Assembly (NCBI RefSeq): GCF_009905375.1
Contig: NC_133648.1
Location: 309,830,565-309,894,564 of the forward strand
Origin: Apium graveolens
Lineage: Eukaryota > Streptophyta > Magnoliopsida > Apiales > Apiaceae
Length of the DNA stretch: 64,000 nt
Reading direction: 5' to 3'
Part shown: in pieces, positions 48,501 to 59,549 of the stretch
Layout: each line of letters starts with the position of its first letter
How positions within the stretch are numbered: the stretch's first letter is position 1
Translations under genes and position numbers: made by a program
The notes under the pieces: generated by a model
What the model was told of the DNA's origin: nothing
The model's database searches: none
Seen by the model: the letters and a program-made list of their open reading frames with translations, nothing else

Positions 48501-51500
48501 ATTCCCTTGTAATAAAAATTCGAATTTACTATTTCGAACAAATAATTAAAAAATACATTTTCACTCAAAAACTTTAAATTCAATATTAAATTTAAATATT
48601 TTAGTATAAAATATTAATTCAAAAATATCAAAATATAAGTTCGAAAAAATATTTAAAAATTCATTTTTAACAAAAAAAATAAAGTAGAAAAAATTAAGCG
48701 AGGAGAAACCGTTACATTTAAAACAACGTCCTCCGGCAATGTTTCATTGCACTAGCCGCAAAGAAACAATGCGGTAGGTGGCAGATGGTATTTTTTTTAT
48801 TTGTTACGAAAAATATTTAGCATTCCGGGGGCTAAGTTGTTTTATATTTTTTTATAGTTAACGAAAAATCGATAAAATTCCATTTATTTTAGTTTTCCAT
48901 ATTTTCAATTTTTAGCATTATATTAGTGTACTATAAATTAAAAATTGATAAACTAAATTGGACAAGTACAAGAAAAATAAGAACAACATAAAACTCACAA
49001 TATTAAAAAATACATAAAACTCATAATATTCCCTTGTAATAAAAATTCGAAAATACTATTTCCAACAAATAATTAAAAAATATATTTTCACTCAAAAATT
49101 TTAAATTCAATATTAAATTTAAATATTTTAGTTTAAAATATTAATTCAAAAATATCAAAATATAAGTTCAAAAAATTATATAAAAATTCATTTTTAACAA
49201 AAAATAAAATTAGAAAAATAAAGCGGGGAAGAAGCGTTACATTTAAAACAACGTACTCCAACAATGTTTCATTGCACTAGCCGCAATGAAAAAATGCTAT
49301 AGGTGACACAAGATATTTTTTTTTATTTGTTACGAAAAATATTTAGCATTGTGGGCGCTGAGTTGTTTTATATTTTTTTATAGTTAACGAAAAATCGATA
49401 AAATTCCATTTTTTTTAGTTTTCCACATTTTCAATTTTTAGCATTATATCCGTTTACTATAAATTAAAAATTGATAAACTATATTGGACAAGTACAAGAA
49501 AAAAAAAACATAACACTCGCAATATTAAAAAAAATATAAAACTCAAAATAATCCCTTATAATAAAAATTCGAAAATACTATTTCGAACAAATAATTAAAA
49601 ATTACATTTTCACTCAAAAAAAATTCAATATTAAATTTAAATATTTTAGTTTAAAATATTAATTCAAAAATATCAAAATATAACTTCGAAAAAATATTTA
49701 AATATTCATTTTTAACAAAAAAAAATAAATTAGAAAAATAAAACGAGGAAGAACTGTTACATTTAAAACAACGTCCTCCAGTTTCATTGCACTAGCGGCA
49801 ATGAAACAATGTTGTAGGTGGCAGATATTATTTTTTTTATTTGTTACGAAAAATATTTAGCATTCCGGGGGCTGAGTTGTTTTAAATTTTTTTATAGCTA
49901 ACGAAAAATCGATAAAATTCTATTTTTTTTAGTTTTCCACATTTTCAATTTTTAGCATTATATTCGTTTACTATAAATTAAAAATTGATAAACTAAATTA
50001 GACAAGTACAAGAAAAATAAAAAAAACATAAAACTCACAATATTAAAAAAAACATAAAACTCAAAATATTCCCTTGTAATAAAAATTCGAATATACTATT
50101 TCGAACAAATAAATAAAAAATACATTTTCACTCAAAAACTTTAAATTCAATATTAAATTTAAATATTTTAGTATAAAATATTAATTCAAAAATATCAAAA
50201 TATAAGTTCGAAAAAATATTTAAAAATTCATTTTTAACAAAAAAAAATTAAGTAAAAAAAATTAAGCGAGGAGGAACCGTTACATTTAAAACAACGTCCT
50301 CCGGCAATGTTTCATTGCACTAGCCGCAATGAAACAATGCCGTAGGTGGCAGAGGGTATTTTTTTTATTTGTTACGAAAAATATTTAGCATTCCGGGGGC
50401 TAAGTTATTTTATATTTTTTTATAGTTAACAAAAAATCGATAAAATTCCATTTATTTTAGTTTTCCATATTTTCAATTTTTAGCATTATATTCGTGTACT
50501 ATAAATTAAAAATTGATAAACTAAATTGGACAAGTACAAGAAAAATAAGAACAACATAAAACTCACAATATTAAAAAATACATAAAACTCATAATATTCC
50601 CTTGTAATAAAAATTCGAAAATACTATTTCCAACAAATAATTAAAAAATACATTTTCACTCAAAAATTTTAAATTCAATATTAAATTTAAATATTTTAGT
50701 TTAAAATATTAATTCAAAAATATCAAAATATAAGTTCAAAAAATTATATAAAAATTCATTTTTAACAAAAAATAAAATTAGAAAAATAAAGCGGGGAAGA
50801 ACCGTTACATTTAAAACAACGTCCTCCAACAATATTTCATTGCACTAGCCGCAATGAAAAAATGCTGTAGGTGGCCCATGATATTTTTTTTTATTTGTTA
50901 CGAAAAATATTTAGCATTCTGGGGGCTGAGTTGTTTTATATTTTTTTATAGTTAACGAAAAATCGATAAAATTCCATTTTTTTTAGTTTTCCACATTTTC
51001 AATTTTTAGCATTATATCCGTTTACTATAAATTAAAAATTGATAAACTATATTGGACAAGTACAAGAAAAATAAAAAAAACATAACACTCGCAATATTAA
51101 AAAAAATATAAAACTCAAAATAATCCCTTATAATAAAAATTCGAAAATACTATTTCGAACAAATAATTAAAAATTACATTTTCACTCAAAAAAAATTCAA
51201 TATTAAATTTAAATATTTTAGTTTAAAATATTAATTCAAAAATATCAAAATATAACTTCGAAAAAATATTTAAAAATTCATTTTTAACAAAAAAAATAAA
51301 TTAGAAAAATAAAACGAGAAGAACTGTTACATTTAAAACAACGTCCTCCAGTTTCATTGCACTCGCCGCAATGAAACAATGTTGTAGGTGGCAGAGATTA
51401 TTTTTTTTATTTGTTACGAAAAATATTTAACATTCCGGGGGCTGAGTTGTTTTATATTTTTTTATAGCTAACGAAAAATCGATAAAATTCTATTTTTTTT

Positions 51501-52370
51501 AGTTTTCCACATTTTCAATTTTTAGCATTATATTCGTTTACTATAAATTAAAAATTGATAAACTAAATTAGACAAGTACAAGAAAAATAAAAAAAACATA
51601 AAACTCACAATATTAAAAAAAATATAAAACTCAAAATATTCCCTTGTAATAAAAATTCGAATTTACTATTTCGAACAAATAATTAAAAAATATATTTTCA
51701 CTCAAAAATTTTAAATTCAATATTAAATTTAAATATTTTAGTATAAAATATTAATTCAAAAATATCAAAATATAAGTTCGAAAAAATATTTAAAAATTCA
51801 TTCTTAACAAAAAAAATAAAGTAGAAAAAATTAACCGATGAGGAACCGTTACATTTAAAACAACGTCCTCGGTCAATGTTTCATTGCACTAGCCGCAATG
51901 AAACAATGCCGTAGGTGGCAGAGGGTATTTTTTTTATTTGTTACGAAAAATATTTAGCATTCCGGGGCTAAGTTGTTTTATATTTTTTTATAGTTAACGA
52001 AAAATCGATAAAATTCCATTTATTTTAGTTTTCCATATTTTCAATTTTTAGCATTATATTCGTGTACTATAAATTAAAAATTGATAAACTAAATTGGACA
52101 AGTACAAGAAAAATAAGAACAACATAAAACTCACAATATTAAAAAATACATAAAACTCATAATATTCCCTTGTAATAAAAATTCGAAAATACTATTTCCA
52201 ACAAATAATTAAAAAATACATTTTCACTCAAAAATTTTAAATTCAATATTAAATTTAAATATTTTAGTTTAAAATATTAATTCAAAAATATTAACATATA
52301 AATTCAAAAAAATATTTAAAAATTCATTTTTAACAAAAAAAAATAAATTAGAAAAAATAAAGCCGGTGCT
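42530..52370. repeat. Tandem array, about 18 units of ~522 bp in a three-unit higher-order repeat
   Basis: Using the landmark ACATTTAAAACA, unit starts are 42975, 43497, 44017, 44540, 45059, 45581, 46105, 46628, 47149, 47674, 48194, 48714, 49239, 49759, 50282, 50807, 51329 and 51851 (spacing 519-525). Three unit types alternate strictly, giving a 1,565-1,569 bp higher-order period, six times. Each unit has a hairpin core; for example, at 45597-45645 the 21-bp arms match at 19 positions around ACTAGCC. Blocks 44540-46105 and 49239-50807 are especially alike. The units are very AT-rich and have no coding potential. Confidence 0.9.
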
Positions 52371-52491
52371 GTTTCATTGCACTAGCTGCAATGTTTCATT
52401 GCACTAGCTGTAAGCAATGAAACAATGCTGTAGGGGTTGCCTCAATGTTTCAATGCGGCAACCAACCACCTGGGGCTGTGGAAGGGCACCG

Positions 52492-52734
52492 ATGTACTAA
52501 TTACCTGCAAACCTAGTAACGTGGAATAATTGTTGTCAAGTATCATATCAGGTTTTGTTAATCAACAATGAATTTATGACTAAGAATCTACGGATAGAGC
52601 ACCATTAATGACCATCACTCCTATGTGGCTTGACTATCTTCAGTGTTTTCCTAATTTGAGTAAAAAAGATGTCCATCCAGTGCCAAGTAAATTTGCAAAA
52701 ATATTTGTAATAAAAGTCTATATTAATCATACCT
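52492..52734. repeat. Segmental unit C, middle part
   Basis: 52492-52698 continues unit A homology from 4446. The last 36 bp (52699-52734) have no match in unit A and directly precede the copia LTR. Confidence 0.75.
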
Positions 52735-53697
52735 TGAAATTCGATGGCTCGATAGATAAAATAATATTCTAACTGTCAAGGAAAATGGGACAGTCTCTTA
52801 TGCAAATGGGACAGTCCCTTTACAAATGAGACAGGGTATGGGACAGTCTCAATTACACTGCAGAAAATAAATAACAGAAATAAAATGCAGAATGCTGAAA
52901 ACTGACAAGTAAAAATACCAGAAGTTTTCACTTGGTTCGGCCCCTACACCTAGTCTATGGCCTACATCCAAGTCCCCATGCCAACTAGCATAGAGAATGT
53001 ATTATATCAACTCTAATAAAAGAACTTACAATCTTTTCCTTGATTACAAATATAGCACCTGAAAGAAACCCTTTCCCAAGCTACCTTGCTACCTAGCCCA
53101 CTGCTATTCCTTAGCCTTCTAGCTACCTTGCTATACTTTGAAATCAAGCTTGCCACAACCCGGCACAAAGTTGATATGAATACACAAGGATAAGAATAAA
53201 CAAATTGATTACAACTCAAACTAGGTTTCTTGTTTTTCTGGATATGAATATCTCGGGTATGAAACAAGAAAATGATTTCAGATGATGAAAGATTCTCGTG
53301 AAAGTGTTAGCTACAAATCTGAAATGAAGAGTTGTATTTATAAGCAAAGTTCTAACAGATTTATTTTCAAACACAAGATAAGATTGGAAGATAAGTTTGT
53401 TTGAAAATATTTGAATGAAACTTTGAAACTAATCTGTTAGTACGTTTGAAAAAGATAAATCAAGTAAAGAGATAAGGCTTGAGAAATTTAAACTTGATTT
53501 ATAAGATAAGGTGGTGAGTTTGTTTGAGATAAGGTTTATCCAGATAAACAAGATTTACACAAAACCCTAACAAACCTAATCCTGAGAAATAGCCACTGCT
53601 GGAAAATCTGAACAAACTGCAAAGCTTGAATCTCGTTTACTTGCATTCTGTTTATCTTCTGTTTATCTGCAATCATCATAAACCTGAGCATCTAACA
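52735..53697 (-). repeat. 3' LTR of the copia element
   Basis: 963 bp, differing from the other LTR at five positions that I found, with no length change. Contains TATA-like sequence (CTTATAAATA, minus strand, near 53334-53343) and repeated GGGACAGTCTC motifs (52787-52850). Confidence 0.92.
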
Positions 53698-53710
53698 TTC
53701 TCCCCCTTTT
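53698..53710 (-). promoter_or_regulatory. Polypurine tract of the copia element
   Basis: AAAAGGGGGAGAA on the minus strand, directly before the 3' LTR. Confidence 0.88.
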
Positions 53711-54214
53711 ATGATGATGACAAAGAAAGCATAAATGCTCCCCCTATCAAAAACACTAAAGGCCTGTAAAACAAAGTTAGAACCAACAGAATATATTGCA
53801 GTTTATAATACATGCAATTATATGAGAATAATACATGCAATTATATGAGAATGAGACAACTAAAGAGTGAATGAGACACGAGATCAATATGCATAAAAGA
53901 AACAGTCTCAATCAATAAATACTTAAAACATAACAACCCATCCCTAAACCAGGATGTCCAGTTGCAATAGTTATCTAACAAATCCAGAATATCAGTTAAT
54001 TACAAAGTCATCCAAAAACATTCATCAAAAACATAAACCAATATCACAAAGTCATCCACAAAACATCCATCAAAAAACACCCATTCAGAAACATAGTCTT
54101 AACCAAATAAACTCTTAACCAAATAAACCCATAAACCCATCATCGTCTAAAAATATCAATCAAACATCTTAAAAACATCTCATAATTTCTCCCCCTTCAT
54201 CATAAAAGGGTCCT
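53711..54214. other. copia region between the extra ORF and PPT
   Basis: Non-coding, A-rich on the plus strand, with a 22-bp direct repeat (ATACATGCAATTATATGAGA twice near 53810-53850). No ORF. Confidence 0.6.
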
Positions 54215-55837
54215 TCAATCAGAATCGTCATCAACATGAACTGGAGCTTTGCCTTTGCCTGAACCAGAAGCTCTGTTCTGGGATGAAGGAAACACCGGAG
54301 CTGAGCCATACTCTGAAAAGAGCTTGTCAAAAGCTTCCTGAGCTGGTGCCTTCCCGTCCCGTTCACGAAGCCATTCAAATATCTTAGCCTTGTATTCTTC
54401 TCTGGTCATACCAAAAACTGAAGGTGGAGGAATGGCAGGGAGTGGCAGAGGAGCAGTGATTTCTTCTAGAGTACAATCTCCAATCCAGTCTCTTTTCTTG
54501 TGCCAATACATCTTGCTCTTGTCTTGCATGGCTGACAACTGCTGAGATAAAAACTTAGTCTCTGACCCAAGCTTAAAAAATAACTTAACAAATTCCTTTT
54601 CCCATGCCTTAGCAGAGGAAATCATCCCTTCCTGCAGAGTCCCAAACTCAAAATCTATGGTCTTAGACAACTTGACATCAGAAGTATGCAATACAGAGAG
54701 TTTAGCATTGATATCATCCAAAGATGAACAGACATACTTCCTAAACAACTCAAAGGAAGCATTTAGAATACTAACTTCAGAAGTGAGTGATCCAAGAGTT
54801 TTGACAGAAGCAAAATGCTGATTTAGATTAGCCAAAGCAGCAGAATTTTCATTTAATTTGATCAACAGAGAATTAAGAAGAGTATTGGTAGGCTGATCAA
54901 AGGGGTCTGAGGCATAATTAGGAGACTTAGGAATACCACCAACATTCCTAGAAGCATCATCAAACAACAAATCATTTGATTCAGTAACTACGAGACCATT
55001 CGCAGTTAAAACAGACAAGTCAAAAACAACATTCAAACTTTCTGATTGAGCAGTCTCAAAAGGAACACGAAAATACTGAAAAATCTTTGTTAACAAAGCA
55101 GGGTATGGAAGATGCATGGATTCATATTTAGCACAATGATTCATGTTGGAAATAATCAATGAAGCCAAATTACAAGGGGTTTTCTTAACAAACACTGACA
55201 GAAGAATAGAATCCTGAAATGTTACTCTATCACGACCAGATTTACGAGGCAAAACATTCGAGTGAAACAATTTAAACAATAATAAGCACATAGGAGTTAA
55301 ATCAGTTACCAATGGTTTGACAGACACAGAAACAAAGTTGTCACCGAGAATAGCTTTGAGTTGTTCCTCATATTGCAATCCAGGAATCTCGTCAAACGCC
55401 TGATGAGTGGTAAACGGGCAGGGACCTTGATCGGATACGCCTGTGAGCCTGGCCAGCAAATCCGCCTTAAAACAAACTGGACTACCTTTCACCGAAGAGA
55501 ACACAATATTGTCGGCCAAAATCGAAAAATTCGCATAGAACTCCTTCACCAAATCTGGATAGATTACATCTGACGGCGATAATAACCCAGCACACCCAAC
55601 AGCTTCAAACAATGATGATACGCCAATCCTGGAGAGAAGATCAGTATCACACAACCTTTCTTTTAGAATGGACTTGTTCCATGCCTTAGTAGTGCTTTCC
55701 TTTGCATGGCGTTCGGAAGAATTAGGAGATGCTTCACTAGATGCTTCGGAGACGACTGTGGCCATACGACGACGCTTCGAACCAGACGGAGCAGGGGTCG
55801 GGGTTTGGTTAGCGGTGGATCTCGAACGGCGAGCCAT
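54215..55837 (-). CDS. Extra ORF of the Sirevirus-like element (plant transposon protein-like), intact
   Basis: 540 codons from ATG at 55837, downstream of pol in the same direction. The N-terminus is basic and serine-rich (MARRSRSTANQTPTP, SGSKRRR, possibly nuclear). A globular domain (about residues 60-290: LLSRIGVSSLFEAVGCAGLL, LVKEFYANF, LARLTGVSD) resembles the 'putative plant transposon protein' type domain. Coiled-coil-like segments lie at about residues 320-440. The end is acidic (HVDDDSD). There is no signal peptide or membrane segment, so an envelope role is unlikely. Extra ORFs in this place are known in Sireviruses, with unknown function. It is the only fully open long frame besides gag. 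Confidence 0.75.
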   Translation of the reverse strand: MARRSRSTANQTPTPAPSGSKRRRMATVVSEASSEASPNSSERHAKESTTKAWNKSILKERLCDTDLLSRIGVSSLFEAVGCAGLLSPSDVIYPDLVKEFYANFSILADNIVFSSVKGSPVCFKADLLARLTGVSDQGPCPFTTHQAFDEIPGLQYEEQLKAILGDNFVSVSVKPLVTDLTPMCLLLFKLFHSNVLPRKSGRDRVTFQDSILLSVFVKKTPCNLASLIISNMNHCAKYESMHLPYPALLTKIFQYFRVPFETAQSESLNVVFDLSVLTANGLVVTESNDLLFDDASRNVGGIPKSPNYASDPFDQPTNTLLNSLLIKLNENSAALANLNQHFASVKTLGSLTSEVSILNASFELFRKYVCSSLDDINAKLSVLHTSDVKLSKTIDFEFGTLQEGMISSAKAWEKEFVKLFFKLGSETKFLSQQLSAMQDKSKMYWHKKRDWIGDCTLEEITAPLPLPAIPPPSVFGMTREEYKAKIFEWLRERDGKAPAQEAFDKLFSEYGSAPVFPSSQNRASGSGKGKAPVHVDDDSD

Positions 55838-56238
55838 GGAAGAAAGAAGATTTTAGGTTTAAGAGAGAAAGGATAGAATTTTGAGAGAATGAGAGAGTAG
55901 AGTGAGAAAAGAAAATGAAAAGATTAAGAAAGAGAGTTTAAAAAGAAGTAGAAACTGAAGAGTTAGAGATGGAAGAGGAGATGAAGAGGTGCAAAAACAG
56001 AAGTGATGTATTGAATGAATGATACATGCACGAGTTTCAAGGAAATGAAAAGTCTAATCAAAAGATTTACAAAATCTAATGCTATATACACGCATAAAGA
56101 CACGGACAAATAAAATAACAAACCACAAATTTATAAACAGGAACCTAATAACTCAAATAATAAAAACACAACATATATTTAAGTATTATGACATAATTCA
56201 TATTTAAACACATAAAATACATAAAATCACGTAATAAA
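55838..56238. other. copia spacer between pol and the extra ORF
   Basis: About 400 bp without an ORF, purine/pyrimidine-biased near the extra ORF (GAGAGAATGAGAGAGTAGAG near 55880-55900 on the plus strand). It could hold a promoter or acceptor site for the extra ORF, but nothing specific is recognised. Confidence 0.45.
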
Positions 56239-59200
56239 TTACAGAGAACACATACCTAATTCACGACGCATTTTACAAAATCTATCTTCAGCTAAAGGCT
56301 TAGTGAAGATATCTGCACGCTGTTTCTCAGTAGAAATATAAATAAGCTCAATATTACCTTTAGAAACATTATCTCGTAGAAAATGGTGACGAACATCAAT
56401 ATGCTTAGTACGAGAATGCATAACAGGATTTTTAGAGATATTAATTGCAGAGGTATTATCACAATAAATAGGAATATTTGAGTAAGAAATACCAAAATCC
56501 TGCAATGTTTGTTGCATCCACAAAATTTGAGCACAGCAACTTCCAGCTGCAATGTACTCTCCTTCAGCTGTAGAGAGAGCTACTGAAGTTTGCTTTTTAC
56601 TATGCCATGCAACTAAACAATCTCCTAAAAATTCACAAGCACCACTTGTGCTTTTTCTATCAACCTGTGACCCTGCATAGTCAGCATCTGAAAAACCGAT
56701 TAAGTCAAAGGAAGAGGAGCTTGGATAAAATAATCCCAAGTCACTCGTACCTTTCAAATATTTAAAAATATGTTTAACGGCATTCAAATGAGATTCTTTA
56801 GGTTGAGATTGAAAACGAGCACACAAGCATACACTATACATAATGTCAGGTCGTGAGGCAGTTAAATATAACAATGAACCAATCATACCTCGAAATTTAG
56901 TGACATCTATAGGTGTACCTTGTTCATCCTTAGTGAGCTTAACTGAAGTACTCATCGGAGTTGATTTAGGTGTGACATGATCAAGTGCAAATCTTTTGAG
57001 TAAATCCTTTATGTACTTGCCTTGGTGAATAAATATTCCTGCATGAGACTGATTAATTTGCAAACCTAGAAAGTACTGCAATTCACCCATCAAACTCATA
57101 TCGAATTCCTTATGCATGCAATCAGAAAACCACTTACACAAAGATTCGTTAGAAGATCCAAATACTATATCATCAACATAAACTTGTACTAAAAGAAAGT
57201 TATCACGTTTATGAAAAATAAAGAGAGTTGGATCGAGTGTACCACGAATGAAACCATTGTTCACAAGAAATTGACTGAGACGTTCATACCAACAGCGAGG
57301 AGACTGTCTCAATCCATAGACAGATTTCTTGAGCTTGTAAACATAGTTAGGGTACTTCTCGTGAATGAAACCTGGAGGCTGCTTCACGTAGACTTCTTCC
57401 TTGAGATAGCCATTTAGAAATGCGCTTTTGACGTCCATCTGATAGAGCTTGAACTTCTTGTGAGCTGCAAAGGCCATTAAGATTCGAATAGCTTCTAAAC
57501 GAGCTACTGGAGCATATGTCTCATCGTAATCGATTCCTTCCTGCTGGTTGTATCCCTGAGCAACCAACCGAGCTTTATTTCGAATGATATTTCCATCTTC
57601 ATCTTTCTTATTCTTGAAAACCCAACGAGTTCCAATGATCTTGGCATCCTGAGGAGGTGGGACGAGTTCCCAAACATCACACCGCTCGAACTGGTTCAAT
57701 TCCTCCTGCATTGCAACAGACCAGTGTTCGTCTGCAACTACTTCTTGAGCATTCTTTGGTTCGAACTCAGCAACAAAAGCACAGAATGCACATAGATTAT
57801 GAAGCCTGCTTCGAGTAGAAATCCCTTGATCTAAATCAGTGAGAAGATTATCTGGTGGATGATTCTTCACAGTCCTAGAAGACTTAGGAAGTTGAATATT
57901 ACTCATTTCTTCCTCATTAGAATTATCTGCCTGGAAATGAATAGGAGTTGTCTCATTCAAAAGAGACTGCCTCATTTCCGCTTGTGAAGATTTATCCAGA
58001 GGAGTAACATAATTCAAATTTGAAACACTATCGGGAGTCTTTGGATAGCCAGAAGATTCATCTGAAGCTTGAGTAGATTCTGCAAAATTATCAGAAGACT
58101 GAGATGGACCTGGAGAGTCTTGACTGTTTGATTTGTCAGAATGAGACTGACTCTTTTCGGAATGAGACTGTCTCATTTGGGAATGAGACGATAGATCCGC
58201 AGTGTCTTCATCAATTTGAGATATATTCCTTGAAGATTCATTGAATGAAATATTGATGGATTCTTCTACTTTGTTCTTGACAGAATTATAAACACGATAA
58301 GCTTTGCTTGTTGTAGAATATCCCAAGAAGATTCCTTCCGTAGATTTCGCATCGAACTTGCCTCGATTATTTTGAGTATCTAAAATAAAACACTTGGAAC
58401 CAAATACTCGAAAATAACTAATGTTAGGAGTCCTTTTCTTAAGCAATTCATACGGAGTTTTAAGCAAAATAGGACGGATAAGTACTCTATTTAAAATATA
58501 ACAGGAAGTGTGTACCGCTTCAGCCCAAAATTTTCTTGGAAGCTTACTCTCATGCAGTAGAGTTCTGGCAGTTTTCTGTAGAGTCCTGTTCTTGCGTTCT
58601 ACTACTCCGTTCTGCTGAGGAGTTCGAGGAGCTGAGAATTCATGAGTGATTCCTCTTGATTTACAGAAGGTTATGAAATCCTTCTCGAATTCACCTCCAT
58701 GATCACTACGAATAGTCTTGAGCTTAAATGAATACTTAGTCTCAAGGTTAGTAATAAGATCCTTAAACTCAACAAAAGCTTCATCCTTAGTTCGTAAAAA
58801 TAATACCCAAGTGAAACGAGAATAATCATCAACTATAACAAAAGCATAATTCTTACCTCCTAAGCTTACATACCTTTATGGACCAAAAAGATCTAGATGA
58901 AGGAGCTGCAAAGGAACAGAAGTTGATACTTTATTCTTAGCAGTAAAGGAAGTTTTCACCTATTTTCCAAGTTGGCAAGCTGAACAAGGTTCTATTTTCT
59001 TGTACTTCAGCTTTGGTAGACCTCGAACCAGATCATGAGAAGATATCTTCCGAAGAAGATCCATGTGAACATGGCCAAGACGTCGATGCCAAAGATACTG
59101 TTGATCTTGAACAGTAGCAAGACAAATTTCTTCTTGCTGTTCATCAAAATCTAATACGAAAATATTTCCTTTTCTTTTGGCAACTAAAGCAAACTCGTTA

Positions 59201-59511
59201 GTATGAGTACCAATATAGCATACATCTTTATCGAACTTAACCTTATGACCAGCATCAGTAAGTTGACTTACACTAATAAGATTATATTTCAAACCATCAA
59301 CTAAACGAACATTAGAAATGGCAAACCTGTCATTACCAATGGTGCCTTTTCCAATAATTCTGACGGTGTTTGAATCTCCAAGAGTAACTAAGCCACCTTC
59401 CTTGGCAACTAGAGATAGAAACTTGGATTTATCACCTGTCATGTGACGTGAACAACCGCTGTCGATGATCCATTTATTTCGCGGAACATGGACCTTCAAA
59501 CAAACCTGCAA
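56239..59511 (-). pseudogene. pol: copia pol: protease, integrase, RT and RNase H, with two nonsense codons
   Basis: One frame with two stops. Protease part (58960-59511): WIIDSGCSRHMTGDKSKF with the catalytic DSG. GAG-pre-integrase zinc region: LWHRRLGHVHMDLL and CSACQLGK. Stops are TAG at 58960-58962 and TAA at 58876-58878, at the start of the integrase core. The core itself (58470-58957) keeps its DDE motifs ([23 protein letters not shown]). From 58467 the frame is open for 742 codons: end of integrase, a serine-rich linker (residues about 80-200), RT from about residue 262 ([19 protein letters not shown], catalytic [10 protein letters not shown] near 430), and RNase H ([40 protein letters not shown]). 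RT and RNase H look intact; integrase expression is blocked. Confidence 0.88.
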
Positions 59512-59549
59512 GAATTGCTTTATCCCTTAGGTACCCACTTAAACTTGGG

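Larger units (their letters stand above)
41876..52491. mobile_element. 10.6-kb non-autonomous TIR element (Mutator-like by 9-bp TSD) filled with tandem repeats
   Basis: Flanked by ATGTACTAA on both sides (41867-41875, 52492-52500). This 9-mer is single in the homologous empty site at 4446. The termini are inverted repeats of 28 bp (about 21 matches): the shared core is TCCACA-[A/G]-CCCCAGGTGGTT. A 9-bp duplication points to the Mutator superfamily; with an 8-bp reading the TIRs need a gap, so hAT is less likely. No transposase or long ORF exists inside. The interior is about 18 tandem units. Confidence 0.85.

Noticed and set aside
42530..52370. Array read as a centromeric or subtelomeric satellite
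   Set aside because: It is bounded by TIRs and a 9-bp target duplication with an empty counterpart, so it is the inside of a mobile element at this site.
42530..52370. Regular hairpin units as a CRISPR-like array
   Set aside because: Units are ~522 bp with no unique spacers, in a plant nuclear context.
53013..53267. 84-codon ORF in both copia LTRs
   Set aside because: Lies in the LTR with no recognisable protein. Identical LTRs explain its two occurrences.
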